Of a DNA stretch of 64,000 nucleotides, positions 10,360-22,349 are shown in pieces (position 1 is the stretch's first letter; every line of letters begins with the position of its first letter). The position numbers and the translations under genes were made by a program. Where the stretch lies: assembly GCA_029931535.1 (NCBI GenBank), contig JAQPZY010001665.1, positions 2,253,501 to 2,317,500 on the forward strand. The letters are read 5' to 3'. The stretch comes from Margaritifera margaritifera (lineage: Eukaryota; Mollusca; Bivalvia; Unionida; Margaritiferidae). The notes beneath the pieces were generated by a model. It had not been told where the DNA came from and did not search any database. It saw only the letters and a list, made by a program, of their open reading frames with translations.

Positions 10360-11715
10360 TGTCACGGAATTGTATCAATCCCTTTTATTAAATACATGTA
10401 CTCTGGTTTCCTTTTTCAGTATAACAACGATACCCGAGAGTGAGTTATGTATATTGTACAATATTTCGAAACAGCGAGTTCGGTTCACCCCATGCCGCAC
10501 GTGCAAAGTGCTTTCGATGGGAAAAACCGAATGCATCAAGTGTACGGACGATGTAGAGCTGCATCGCCTGTGTATAAATGCCTCACCGTAAGACTTAATC
10601 TTTACATTACGGAATGTCTTGTCAGTGAGCAGTCTACTTAAGGATTTGCACGTCTTCAGCTGTAGAGGTACGTAAATTATTAATTAATTTATGGTGTATG
10701 TTTTCTATGTAGCTTCGGCTTGCGTAGTACAATGCAAATATTTTCTATTCTTGTTTGTATATTTTCTATTCTTGTCTTGTTTGTATATTTTCTATTCTTG
10801 TTTGTTCTTAATAAGAGCTTTATATTAGCAATATAAAGTGGCATTTTTAGGAAACGTTTAGTACCATAAGATTCTTATCGGACACGTGTAGGTTCACTTC
10901 TGAACTTGTTTATTGCTTTGTAATGTTGTGCCGATAATGTAATTTGTATAACTTACCCTATATAACGTCATTACGTGTTATCGTATATGCCCGTGTCAAT
11001 CATACTACACGGTGTTAGATTTATTTTCAGCTGTAGAGATCAGAGTCGACAAGGTCCCAGCTATAGAGGGGACAATATAAGTTGACTATAGCAGCTGTAA
11101 AGCTAACCATAGCAGCCGTGGAGCTGAATAAACAGTGTGTTGCTTGAATACCAGGTGATCGGGCGTTGTTGACCCATTGGTGGGCGTGGATCACTTGATT
11201 GACCAGTCCGACTAGCAGCCAACTATGCTAGTGACGGAGTGTTTGTGAGTCACTCCATATATGTAATCTTTTATCCGTGGGCTAATTTTGGGTTTTTGTG
11301 ATACCCAGTGGTTTGGGAGAGCAAGATATTTTGCAGGATATCTATCCCATTTGTTTGCACCACATTTTATTATTTGAATAAAGTGCCTCATGTTTCATTA
11401 TTTGAGGGTATACATTTTTTGCTATATGAGTAAAAATACATCATTTTTGCTATCTGAGTAAAACACATCATTCCTTTCATCGTATGAGATGAATCATTAG
11501 CCTTTATCACTGCACTGTGTATTTATTTATTTGTATTCATATTTGGGTTACCGTATTAGGTTCGTGCGGATTATGTTAATTTGTCCAATATTTGGACCCT
11601 ATACACGCACGTATTAATCATAACCCTTCTTCCCATTCAAGTCATTCATCAATAAACATTGCATTTTTATCACCATCAACAGTGTTCTGTTATAAATCCG
11701 AAATCCAACCCGGTT
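10360..11715 (+). repeat. 3' LTR, missing last ~11 bp
   Basis: Nearly identical to the 5' LTR, including the 363-bp intron-like segment (10668-11030). It matches up to AACCCGGTT and then diverges, so ATCTTGTTACA is lost. The downstream TTGTTTA resembles the sequence before the 5' LTR (TTGTTTG), possibly a trace of the target site. Confidence 0.92.
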
Positions 11716-12900
11716 TTGTTTATTTCATGATCAGGATCTGTGCATGATTTTGAACGTGGATTGTTATGCTTTGTTTGTAAACTGAGAGCGAATGACTTGT
11801 CTTCAAATGAAAAAATGATCATTGTGATGGCAATTAAACATTACATCCTCATTGCAGACACAATAAAACTTGGGAATGTCCTACACATTTATATTCAAAA
11901 TTCCAGTTAAGATCAAGTAAACCAAAATTAGCAATATTGCCTCTTTCTTTTTAATTATTTGACATCAAAAAGATGCTTCAACGGCAAAAATCTGGAGCCC
12001 GAAAGATTTCTGCGGCGAATGCTATCATAATTTAGACTTGGCCACGCTTCCGTTTCCGTGATTTAAGCCATTCGTGGTCTGCATCGATGGAATTATGTTA
12101 TGCCGACTTGTTCCCTCTTTGTGCTTTCCAGCATCATTCGGTATATTTAAATATCCAAGGGTTTACATGCAGACAATTAAATTTGGGACAGCCTTCATTT
12201 AGCAGGTGGTATAGAATGGCATTGGATTCTGAAAGTTCTTGACTGTTGCCCGTGAATCGAAACCTGCTTTTGAATTCAGTTGTGAGAAACTACTTAATAA
12301 TGATGGATTCTTCACGAAATGTATGTTTGAAAGGAAAATTGTATTTATTACTTGGGGAATAAATTATCTTCATGGATTTGATAGTAAGCAAGCCGTTTCA
12401 AATTTGGTGGCTCAAAGCAGCAGGCTAATGTGTTGAAAATCATTTCACAATTTGTTATCTAAATGGAAGTGTATGAGATTTGTATAATGTCAGAACTTGC
12501 AGGTAGCCATTTACATGTATACATACTAAAGAAGACACGACTTTATTTACATAAGGATACAATTTATTGTCAAGCGGGGGAGGGGAGGGAGCGGCTTTTT
12601 TAAAGTATATGTGTAAGTGAAATAAGTGAAATATACTTCATTTATAAGTGAAATGCCTAATTTGTGTATTCATGTATAAGTAAAATGCCTAATTTATATA
12701 CAAAGTCCTAACACTTCACATATAAGTAACTTTATAAGTGGGTAATATAAGTCACTTATACGTCACTTATAAGTTTTTTCCGTAAGGGACCTTAACATGC
12801 AAAGAGGTGCGCAGTGTGAACAAATACGTTAGTACCTTGTCGGAATATTACATTTGTAAGGTTGATAGGTTTGAAACCACTGCGGACAATCATAACAGTG
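11716..12900. other. no gene recognised
   Basis: No convincing coding frame. Around 12605-12775 there is a run of degenerate ATAAGTGAAATGCC / CACTTATAAG phrases, a short self-similar patch. The rest is unremarkable. Confidence 0.5.
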
Positions 12901-12904
12901 CTGT

Positions 12905-15640
12905 GCACAAAAGAAATACCCACCATATCCATCATTCTTCCATTGCAGAATCAACTGTTGATCCGATCATGATTCTGCATTGGTGAAAGACATTAAAACA
13001 ACTATTGTGAACGATCATTTTACTAGGTATATAGGAAACAAAAATTTCCTCCAGCTAGCAGCTGCTCTTGACCTCAGGTCCAGCAACCTCCCTTTTCCTC
13101 GTTTTCTGAAGATAATAATCGATTTGAAGTCTACAACCTCTTGGCTCTGGCGGCGTACACTTTTTATGAACAGAATCAATCCATAAAAGTTAAACAGGAG
13201 TCCCAGCAGTATTTAGCTACTGATGTTCTACTTCTTTCTGTTTTACACTGGTCTACAATTTTTTCGAAGTCGTCTGCTTCAGAGATAACATGTGCTATTT
13301 ATTAGGGATTTTGATGTGTTGAATTCAAATATGACAATTTAAACAACTGATTGGCTACTCTTTCCAAGATATTTAAGTTTTTACATTTTACGTCTATGTA
13401 TATTGTGTACATAGTAGAGTTTTCATCATAAATTGTAAACCTAGATCTTTTCATGTGTTTATGGTTGATTTACATGATAATATTTCACCTGTCTGTTTAT
13501 GTAACACTTTAAAAAACAGCAAAAGGTTTATATAAACAAAAACATATATTGAAACAAAAGTCAAAAAACTATTATGTATATATAAGTACATAGTTTAGTC
13601 TTATTCAGCGTCTACTTGGCGCTTCTTGGCTTGTCTCTTGTATTCATTAAATGGAGCATCTCTTATCACTGCCAGCAATAGTCTGCAAGCATTGATGGGC
13701 TCCATTTGCTCTGATAGCGTTTCACCATTGTTGCAATGTCCTGGTGAAATCGCTCGCCGTGCTCGTCACTCACTGCTCCACAAGATCACCTTCCATGAAG
13801 AAGAATGGGAGAAGATCCTTTTGACGGTCACGGAACATAGAAACTCTAACATCACCTGCAAGGAGATTCCACTGCGGTAGTCTGGAGCCCAACAGCTCTG
13901 CCTTACTCTTGGGTAGTTCCAAATCCCTGACAAGGTCATTAAGTTTACCTTGTGTTATGAGGTGTTGTTCAGAGGAGGAGGATGGGAGAAAATATGGGTC
14001 ATGTGCCATTGATGGTTCAGGATTAGAAGTTTCATCCTCTTCCTCTTCCTTGTCTGACTCAAGTGAGAATGATTCTGCTGCATCAGGAACCGGCTGTCCT
14101 TCTCCGAGGGGTACTGGGCGTATAACTGATGGAATATTTGGATAATGCACAGTCCACTTTTTCTTCTTTGACACCTTTCCAAACTGGAGGCACCATGCAG
14201 AAGTAACAATTGCTGATATGATCTGTTGGCTCTCTCCAAATCATTGGCACTGCAAAAGGCATAGATTTCCTTTTCCTGTTCAACCACTGGCAAAGATTTG
14301 TTGCACAAGTGTTGCAGCATATGTGTGGGGCCCACATCTTGTCCTGATCGCCAGTTTTGCAGCCAAAATAAAGGTGATAGGCTTTCTTAACCATAGTGGT
14401 TATACTGCGCTTTTGTGATGCAAAAGTCACTTCACCACAAACATAGCATAAGTTATCTGCATTGTTCACACAAGTACGAGGCATCTCTGCTCACTTTGGC
14501 TAAACAGAAATGTGTCCCTTTGCAAAATCAAACACTGACAAACAAGAGAAGACGACACCATATGATTTGTAGAGCTGATATAGGGAATTTTCTTCAGCAG
14601 AGTGATGTAAGCTTAGTTATGATTGCATGATCCATGATTTCTAGGAATAACATGATGCAATTCATCTCATGTATGATGCAATACCAGCTTCAGATTGCAT
14701 CATTCATTGTTTTGCCTAAAAAGCAAGTACTCTCCAAAACCAGTCACATATTTATTCATAGATCCAGTCAAAGATGTATTTTAGTCATTTCTGGTTTAAA
14801 TTATGATCCATTCCCTTTATAACTCACTTATCCTCCGCCATTCCCAAGTCAAGGGTCATATATATACTGACCCAGTATAATATCTTTAAAACTAGAGCCA
14901 ATCAACAATTTTAAGCATCATTTTTGTTCTCAGTGACCCAGAATTAGTAAAGTTTGACAACATTTATTGCGGAAGCATTTTGGCTGTAAACCAGTGTTAC
15001 CATCCTTGCCAGCAGAGGATATTAGAACAAATACATCTCACCAAATAAAAAAATTAAGACAGATTGGGATGCCTCTGACTCATCCCTGTCAGCTAAAGCT
15101 GGCTCAGCTTCTGTCTCATCCACATCTGCTGATGCCTTCATTGCTGTAACAGAAACAAATTCTGTTCGCCAAAGAGAACTAATGTTAGTCTTGCTTCCAT
15201 TTTTGGAGATGTATATGTTGTGAAGGTGGAGAAAAATACTAAAACTGTCCTTGAAAAAGTAACTGAAAAAATTGAGAACTACAAGGTTGATCAATCCGTT
15301 CCTCTTGCACACAGGCCGTTACAATGCGTCGGGATCATCATTATTAGTTTCCTGTGCTATCCAATTATGCAAGTGAGTATGCTGCATACCAGCAACATTT
15401 GTCCCTTCTGAAAGGGTCTTTAGTACTGCAGGAGATATTGCTTTAAGCCTTGCGAAGAGCAGCAATCAGAGCTGAGAATGTCAACGTGCTATTTTTTCTC
15501 AAGAAAAACACGACCAGATCTTAATGTATCTTTTGTTTTTCTCCAGAAACATTCATTTGCAGATCTTATGTTTCAAAAACAGCTAGATAAGCTGATGCGA
15601 CAGACCAGCACCAATTTTGTAAAGTTGTAAAAGGACTTTA
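12905..15640 (+). mobile_element. ZBED-type hAT transposase relic, interrupted
   Basis: The middle of a hAT/ZBED transposase is readable at about 12990-13210: a FLQLAAALDLRSSNLPF block, then after a frameshift SEDNNRFEVYNLLALAA. The C-terminal dimerisation region is at about 15200-15540: VEKNTKTVLEKVTEKIENYK, a RRDHHY-stop-FPVLSNYASEY block, FVPSERVFSTAGDI, and AENVNVLFFLKKN. SERVFSTAGDI and the following N-V-L-FLKKN are hallmarks of this family. About 1.8 kb between them holds unrelated material, including a reverse-strand gene fragment. Multiple frameshifts; not functional. Confidence 0.75.
13610..14484 (-). pseudogene. fragment of a multicopy Cys-rich protein family, internally deleted
   Basis: On the reverse strand it starts MPRTCVNNADNLCYVCGEVT, with paired C-x2-C motifs (CYVCGE, HICCNTCATN, CYFC), then after a frameshift near 14170 an acidic linker and an LVRDLELPKSKAELLGSRLP block. 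Near 13775 it jumps to the family's C-terminal part (DEHGERFHQDIATM, MLADYCW) and hits stops. I recognise these blocks as a family found in many copies in invertebrate genomes and likely spread with mobile elements; its biochemical role is not known to me. The central part is missing. It sits inside the hAT relic in opposite orientation, so it arrived as a later insertion. Confidence 0.65.
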
Positions 15641-15775
15641 TTCAATCTAGTCACATTAAATATGTTTTGTATTCTCTTATTTTCAATGTCACAAAGTTAT
15701 GCATGAAAAAGAAGGTTGTCATCGATGGTGAAGTTGTATTATTAGTTTAATTTTGCTGAATCATGGCTGGTTGCA

Positions 15776-16147
15776 ATGGCAAAGCCAACTGTAAATCAAC
15801 TCAAACAGTCCACGCAGGAATGTGGAATAAGGATAGGCGCATCAAAGGCAGGTATACTTGCGCTATTAGGACTTCCTCCAGAGGAGCCGCATTCGACCGT
15901 GAGACAGTTTCATGCAACAACAACGCAGTTACATATTAAGATTCCTCCACAGGCCAGGCGGGATGAAATCGCACATGTGGATGAGGAAAACCATCGCTGT
16001 ATCGCACGTACTATTGCCGACAAGGCTGTTGTGTATGGTCCTCAAATAATCAAAGTTCCAGAATTCAAGTTACATAAGCGCTCTCATGATCTTCAGATTA
16101 TCGGGCGATCATCCCAAGCATATACAATCCAAGCAGAGACACTGTGA
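15776..16147 (+). pseudogene. SAP-like ORF upstream of PolB
   Basis: A 123-codon open frame whose first ~33 residues (PTVNQLKQ, then ECGIRIGASKAGILALLG) resemble a SAP helix-turn-helix DNA-binding motif. The rest is not recognised (a PPQARRDEIAHVDEEN segment and a VYGPQIIKVPEFKLHKRSH segment). It precedes the polymerase on the same strand and could be its N-terminal extension or a separate Polinton gene. Whether it ever used this Met is uncertain. Confidence 0.45.
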
Positions 16148-16159
16148 AGCTTCTTTCGA

Positions 16160-19100
16160 ATATGCATCCTGAAATTATATCGACATGGGTGAAATGACGC
16201 TGCCGTCCAGATTTAAGGTAGACATTGTTCTCAATGTGGATGTGCCTGGTTATTTAACCGAAGAAGGCTCCGTACCATGTATAACCTCAGCCGTGGTTTC
16301 AAAGTGCTGTCTGTGTAATCCTAAACTATATAGACACCGAGACCATCAGTGATGAAATCAACAAAGATTTTGCAAAGATCCTTGAGAAGTTTGACAAATA
16401 CTCCAGAGGAGGTTCAGGATAGATGCTTTCCAGATGCTTGGAAGTTCATCTTTATATTTTCACATACAAGCTTTTTCGTGGGTTGATTTATATTCCAACA
16501 CCAGCGTGTATTCCACTGCGGACAGTAATAAATGTGAAAAGCAATGACAAGTGGGCGATCTTATCCGCACTGCATCCTGCGAGCATTCATACAGAGCAGC
16601 CGCGAAAAAAAACAGCACCTGGATGAACTCAAGTTTGGTAACATAGAATTCCCTGTACAGGTTACTGGCATTAGTAAGTTTGAACGGCTCAACCCTGATA
16701 TCGCTGTTAATAGGTTTGCTTGGAACAAAAGCTTTTAGCCGATTCTACTATCCACCACAAGAAGCGAAGCTTCCACACGCGAGCAGACTAAACTTATTGA
16801 TCTGCTGTTGAGCAACATTAAAAACGTGGACAGCCCTTATGTCTCAGCGGTAAGGTACCACTATGTGTGGATAAAAGATTTTCCACGGATGGTTTGCCGG
16901 CACAGCAAGCACCATGGAAGAAAGTTTCATTTCAACTCAGCATGCATGTATTTAGCACCCAAAAGCTGCCTGATGGTCATGAATTTTAATGGGGGGGTGT
17001 CAGTGAGAAACCGCAGCGTACGATTATGCCAGAACCTGGTAAAAAATATTTTTAAATTTACCACGGTGCAAAGGAAAATGAAAGTATGAAAGTAACATAT
17101 ATCGTTTACGCAGATTTTAATGCTTGAGTGTTCCAGTGGAAGCTTCGCTTCCAGATGCCCACATGGTTTCATCAAATACAACGCAAGCTACTGAACAAGT
17201 TCCATACTAGTTTTGCTACACTGTAGTCAGAATCGATGGAGCGACTAAGGGGGCGCTCTACAGATAATACATGCTTCTGAGAGAGTGACAGGTGTAAGAT
17301 GAAGTTGTTTGCATTTGCAACATGCACAATGGAGAGAATGTTGGCATACCTCTATGTTACTTTCATGTACTGTGGCTGAAATTTTTTTACATATTGTACT
17401 TGTGGAAACTGGACATGATCTAAGCACACAGCATACAAAATGGCCGCTCTAAAGTACTCGAAAAATCAGCCTGAATTAGTCAAAAGTGCACTATTTTCAG
17501 CAGTTATTAAAATAGGGAAACAAATTTTGCCAGTGCAGACAATACCAGCCTCTGAAAGTACTATGAATGAATTACAAAATATCTAAAAAGTAAAAAAAGT
17601 TATCGGCTCTTTTTTTTAAATTTACCTTTGAAGTCCAGGAAGTGAAAATGACCAAGCGGAGCTAGCAGTTTTTTGAGAGGTGCACATCTTAAGTAAGACA
17701 GAGCTGTATACTCTATAACCCAAATTTCACCCATCAATCATACACCAAAATAAAGGGAATTCAAAGTTCTTTTAACAATACCTAAGATATAAAAGGTCTT
17801 TTTAAATAGCCAGGACAGCCAGTGAGGAAGACCTGGGTAATTCTTTTTCTTTAAAAATCTAACCCTATGCAAAGTACGAAACTGGAGAGTGCCACCTAAG
17901 TCGCCAATGTTGTACAGCGGCAAGGACAAAGTTGAGGTGTTCCTTAAATTGCTGGAGGTTACCGCAAAATGGATCCGGCAACAGCTTGCCGCGCCTGCTG
18001 ACATGATTATGACTGAAGATGATAGTCACGAGTTTTCCACGGCCACTCATTGATTAATCTCTGAAGGAGCTTTGGTGTCCAAAGATGAAAAAGTTCATTA
18101 TCACTGTCACATCACTGGCGCGTATAGAGGAGCTGCACACAGTGCATGCAATCTACAGCTGTGAATCTAGCCCGGCAAAACAGGAATTCCGGTTGTGCTT
18201 CATAACCTGCGCAGGTATGATGGTCACTTGATCATGCAAAGAGTCACAACGGCATCGAATGCACCAATAAGTGTCATTCCCAACAACATGGAAAAATACA
18301 TTACGTTCTGGCTGGGTCAGCTGCAGTTTATTGACTCGCTGCAATTTCTCAATTCCAGCCTGGATAAACTAATGAAAAACCTTTCGGCGAACGGCAACGA
18401 CTGGTTTACAATCACTTACAGATACGGCGGAGCTTCCTCTGATGAACCTGAAAAGTTTGGCTTGCTCACCTGCAAAGGAATTTATCTCTATGAATACACA
18501 AGTGATTGGGAGAAGTTTTCTGAAACTCAGTTGCCACCGATTAGTGCCTTCTATTTGTCACTATCCTGAAAAGGTATTTCCGCCAACGACTATGCGCACG
18601 CAAACAATGTCTGGTCTGCGTTTGGTTGTCAAAACCTCGGTTACTACTATAACCTGTATTTGTGCACCGACGTGCTGTTGCTTGCGGATGTCTTTGAGGC
18701 TTTCCGTGATTCCGCCATGCATGTGTACAAGCTAGACCCCACGCACTACTTCTTCTCATCGCTGGGAATGACCTGGGATGTGCTGCTGTCGAAAACTAAG
18801 ATCAAGTTGGAACTGTTCACTGACATTGTTCAACATTTGTTTATCGAACGTGGGATTTCCATGGTGATTCACCATTTTGCTCGCATAAACAACCCGAGCA
18901 TGGACAGATATGACCCTGCCCTTCTGAACAGTTACATCATGTATTTAGAGAAGAGCAACCTGTATGGCCGAGCAATGATGCAACCAATGCTCGTAGGCGA
19001 GTTCACATGGGTGGATCCTGCACACGTGAATGTTCACAAACACATATGCGAACTACAACAGCAACAATGATTATGAATACTTCTTTGTCATCGACTTGGA

Positions 19101-20230
19101 ATACCTATACTAGCCTCACCACACCCACAATGATAATCCACTAGCCCCTGAAGCGTTGTCAGTTCACCGCGAGTGGTTGTCACCGTACCAGTGTACGCTC
19201 GTCGATGAGAAGCAAAGCTTAAGCAGGGGTAAGTTTACTGATTGTACTATGCTGGTTCTGCATCTGCGCCCAAAGCTCAACTATGTAGTTCACGTACGAA
19301 ACCTGCAGTTGTATCTGTGGTTGGGAATGCACGTGTTGTGAATCCATTGGGTGCTGCGATTTGACGAGCGCACGTGGATGGCCCCTTAACATTCAGATGA
19401 ATGCAGATCTGCGAACATCCATGATTAATGAATTTGAAAAGGACTTCTTCAAGCTGATGAACAATGTTGTGTTCGGGAAAACCATGGAAAATCCTTGAGA
19501 ACATATTCGCGTCAACCTTATCCGGGACTGTGAACAACAAAAACTTTACAGGTTGATTGCCGACCCAGCGTTTGGGTCAGGTAAGATATTCGATGATGGA
19601 CTCATTGCCGTACACAGCAAAAAATCCAAGCTAAAGTTGACAAAACCTATTTACCTTGGTGCGTTTTTTGTTGGATCTGTCAAAGCTGTTCATCTATGAC
19701 TTCAACTGCAACTCTATCAACCCACGCTATGGTGACAACATTAAAATGATGTACAAAGATACTGACTCGTTGCTGATGAACATCACTACCGATGATGTCT
19801 ACGCAGAGATGAGCGAGGCATCACTCGTCAACAAACTGGACACCAGCGAATACCTGAAAAATCATCCGCTGTTCAGCAACGCCAACAAGAGAGTCATGGG
19901 GAAATTTAAAGACAAGTTCGTGGGCAAGCCCATCAAAGAATACGTGGGACTGCAACCTAAAATGTACTCAATTGTGGTAGGAACTGGTAAGAATATTAAG
20001 AAGGCAAAAGGATTTCCCCAGATAGTGGTCCGAAAAGATCTCTAGCACAACATGTATGTGGAGTGTCTTCAGCAACGACTTGAATTTGCACATGATGCAA
20101 ATCTTATTCGGTCAAAGAAACATTGTATGGGTCTATACCTTTGTGGCAAGGTAAGTTTGTCCCAACTGGATGCCAAGCGATGATTCTTCCCTGATGGAAT
20201 CACTACTTACGCGTACAGGCGCCCACAAAT
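16160..20230 (+). pseudogene. Polinton DNA polymerase B, protein-primed type (broken)
   Basis: Readable in pieces. The N-terminal region has KYSRGGSG near 16400, KWAILSALHPAS near 16550, and NIEFPVQVTGISKFERLNPD. A zinc-finger-like stretch with KHHGRKF lies near 16910. The exonuclease motif I is YADF (about 17108, usual Glu replaced by Asn). After the MITE come HCHITGAYRGAAHSACNL (about 18100), VIPNNMEKYITFWLG, CTDVLLLADVFEAFRD and ISMVIHHFARINNPSMDRYD. Palm motif A reads YLEKSNLYGRAM, motif B FGKTMEN (about 19470), and motif C YKDTDSLL (about 19752) keeps both aspartates. The end is near YAYRRPQI (20220). The enzyme would replicate the element from protein-primed ends. Many stops and frameshifts. 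Confidence 0.88.
17241..17904. mobile_element. MITE inserted in the polymerase gene
   Basis: Left end GCGACTAAGGGGGCGCTCTA-CAG and the reverse complement of the right end GCGACTTAGGTGGCACTCTC-CAG agree at 19 of 23 positions. Polymerase homology stops before it (after FCYTVVRIDG) and resumes after it (LYSGKDKVEVFLKLL, about 17912). The interior has no coding signal. The target duplication is not clear. Confidence 0.65.
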
Positions 20231-21021
20231 CTGGCGACAATAAATCTTGGTGGTAATTGTGTATTCGCGGGAAATACTTGTAATTCCTCTTCCACGAATG
20301 CTCTACAAGGAGGCTTTGCCTTCCGTTGATTACCGCTTGTTCCTCCAATGGCGCCAAATGGTAGCACGTTGGTTTCCCTTGATGTCGATTCGGTCTGAGA
20401 TTGTAAACATATTGATGGACCATACTGGGTCAGTAGCACGACTTCTAACTCCTCCGTCACATACAGATACCCAAACAAATTGTTTCCTAGTGGGTTTAAA
20501 GCAGGTAGCTGCAGAGGCAAAGCCACTTTGTAGGTGACAGTTTTCTGCCGAATCGCGTCAGCGGGTTTTAACCCAATCATGTGTGTGGTTTCATTACTCA
20601 ACGCTGCTATGACCAACCGAAGCCGCGTCACTCACTCTCGAGACCGATCGTAAATCGCATCATTATTCGTCAACAATTCCTGCACGTATTGATGCCAGAA
20701 TAATCACTATGCAAGTGTATGGATGATTCGTTCCACCATGGCTACATCGCGATGTATGTTGACATGTCCACAAGGAACCCGCACATGGTGCTTTGCCAAC
20801 AACACAGAAACGGCTTTGAGAAATTCTTTGCCTGGATCCACCTGCAGAAGCCAAGGCCATGTTAGCGGTCCACATGTGTCTGCCACAATGCTTGTTTGGC
20901 CAGCTACTCTTTGGCGACATTCGAGGTAACTTTTGCCGCACTTTGCTAACTTTTCAATGGCTGCTTAAACCTTCCAATAAGCATATGGACTGTAGTATAT
21001 GGTGGTCAGTTTCTCATCCAT
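20203..21021 (-). pseudogene. Polinton integrase (broken, core deleted)
   Basis: The reverse-strand start MDEKLTTIYYSPYAYWK matches the beginning of Polinton-type integrases. After a gap, the core resumes with ADTCGPLTWPWLLQVDPGKE, then VSVLLAKHHVRVPCGHVN and VERIIHTLA. The C-terminal part reads THMIGLKPADAIRQKT and a chromo/SH3-like piece with RATDPVWSINMF and FVEEELQVFPANTQLPP. The segment with the first catalytic Asp is missing; the DPGKEF Asp is present. It overlaps or abuts the PLA2-like gene upstream on the same strand. The enzyme would integrate the element into host DNA. Confidence 0.8.
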
Positions 21022-21625
21022 GTTTATTATATAAGTGTGCTTTACCTACAATGAATGGACTGTGTCCATGAGAGGCTTTGACATCAAGTGCAATCTTAGC
21101 TTTTATGCCTCCTTTAACAATCCATCTGGTGATTCTTCTCCGATGGCTGGTCCAGCAATCGCACTTGAAGTCATAAATGAGATCCACGTCGGAGCGTTGA
21201 CGTGCATGGATATCGCATGATATTCTGTATGCAAGATCATGACTGTAACATGCAGCATCGGCGCACATTACAGGTTCTTCTCCAGGCTTAGGTCCGTTAT
21301 TAGAGTCCAGTCGTATATCTAACCATGTTACAGACTCGCAGTAATTGTTTCCAGGAATATGCTTTTGACCAGGATATTTACTCCACGGTACCCCGGGGAG
21401 TTTCGTTAGCGTGGCAGTGATATTACCGCCAAGTTTTGTTTTAAACCTGGAAGGTCTGATAAACGTAAACTTCTTTGCTCCACATCAAGAACAAGTTCCA
21501 GCGATTGCAGATCTGTTATTACGCGGTAGAACCGAAGTTGGAATTGTGGTACGAGTTTTCCTGGGGCATTGCAAACAATATGAAGGCGTGACGATAAGTT
21601 ATACAACAACTGACATTCAACACGG
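21014..21625 (-). pseudogene. zinc-ribbon plus PLA2-like protein of the Polinton
   Basis: Reverse-strand frame, N to C: a zinc ribbon (SYCLQCPRKTRTT, then IAGTCS-stop-CGAKKFTFI; two C-x2-C pairs, the second split by a stop), a short basic linker, then LPGVPWSKYPGQKHIPGNNY and a phospholipase-A2-like core with SHDLAYRISCDIHAR (His-Asp dyad at about 21235-21245) and WIVKGGIKAKIAL at the C-terminus. PLA2-like domains of this kind are known from parvovirus capsid proteins and from virus-like transposons, where they may breach membranes. It is divergently arranged with the ATPase gene, sharing a short upstream region. One in-frame stop is visible. Confidence 0.65.
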
Positions 21626-21639
21626 CATCACGAAAGAGA

Positions 21640-22345
21640 AAAGATTTCTCCGTTATTGATTTATCTGCGTCGATGGTGTCTTGGCCACCCAAGCATGGTT
21701 CCGATGGAACCAGTTCCGTGTATCTAAACTCTGTTAGCATGCTGATCATTGGCCTGACCGGATCCAGAAAAATCCAACTGTTGCTTAATCTGATCATGCG
21801 ATGGTTAACGTGGGATTGGTTGTATGTGATTGCACCATCCGCGGACAATCAACCGTGTTATGATGTACTCAGTGATTTCACGGAAGCGCTTGCGTTATCG
21901 ACGACGTCTTCGTTCGTCCACCATTTTCTTTTCCACGCTTGATGAAGCTCCTGCGGTTGACGACCTTGACCCGGAAAAGAATAATCTTGTCGTGTATGAT
22001 GATGTGATGCTTGACCGGCAAGACAACCCAGCTAGAATATTTTCCTGGGGCGGCACAAAACAGAGACGTGATCTATGTAATACAACGATACTCACACGTT
22101 CCTAAAGTGATCCAGGACAACTGCAATATGTTGATGATATTTGGTGAGGTTGACGCACGTGACCTTGCAAACATTCATTGGACCTGGTGTGCTGTTGACC
22201 ACTGATGGAATGAGTTTCTGAATATGTTCCAGGAGGTCACTTGGGACTGGTATAGTTTCCTCACGATTGACTTAAGTGCTGTGGAGAAAAAGTATTGCGC
22301 GGGTTTGGACACGAATGTGTCTGACAAAGCAATTTAACAACTATG
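21640..22345 (+). pseudogene. Polinton packaging-type (FtsK/HerA) ATPase, degenerate Walker A
   Basis: Opens with MVSWPPKHGS at 21673, then SMLIIGLTGSRKIQLLLNLI, the P-loop position. The consensus G-x-x-G-x-G-K-[ST] has become G-L-T-G-S-R-K-I, losing the last Gly and the Ser/Thr. DWLYVIAPSADNQPCYD follows. The Walker B position reads NNLVVYDDVMLDRQDN (about 21985-22030) with both acidic residues. After frameshifts near 21890 and 22060 it continues with VIQRYSHVPKVIQDNCNML and EVTWDWYSFLTIDLS. In the intact family this ATPase is thought to pump DNA into a capsid. Confidence 0.78.
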
Positions 22346-22349
22346 ATAA

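Larger units (their letters stand above)
5708..11715 (+). mobile_element. Gmr1-like Ty3/gypsy LTR retrotransposon, deleted copy
   Basis: Two long direct repeats (5708-7073 and 10360-11715) bracket a gag-pol interior with a primer-binding site after the left LTR and a polypurine tract before the right LTR. I count about 13-14 differences between the LTRs by eye, roughly 1%. Domain order is Gag (SCAN-like), zinc knuckle, aspartic protease, integrase zinc domain, RT and RNase H, that is, integrase before RT. This order is established for the Gmr1 clade and is unlike normal gypsy. The integrase core, the start of RT and most of RNase H are deleted, and several stops are present. The right LTR lacks its last ~11 bp, so the target duplication cannot be confirmed. 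Confidence 0.9.
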
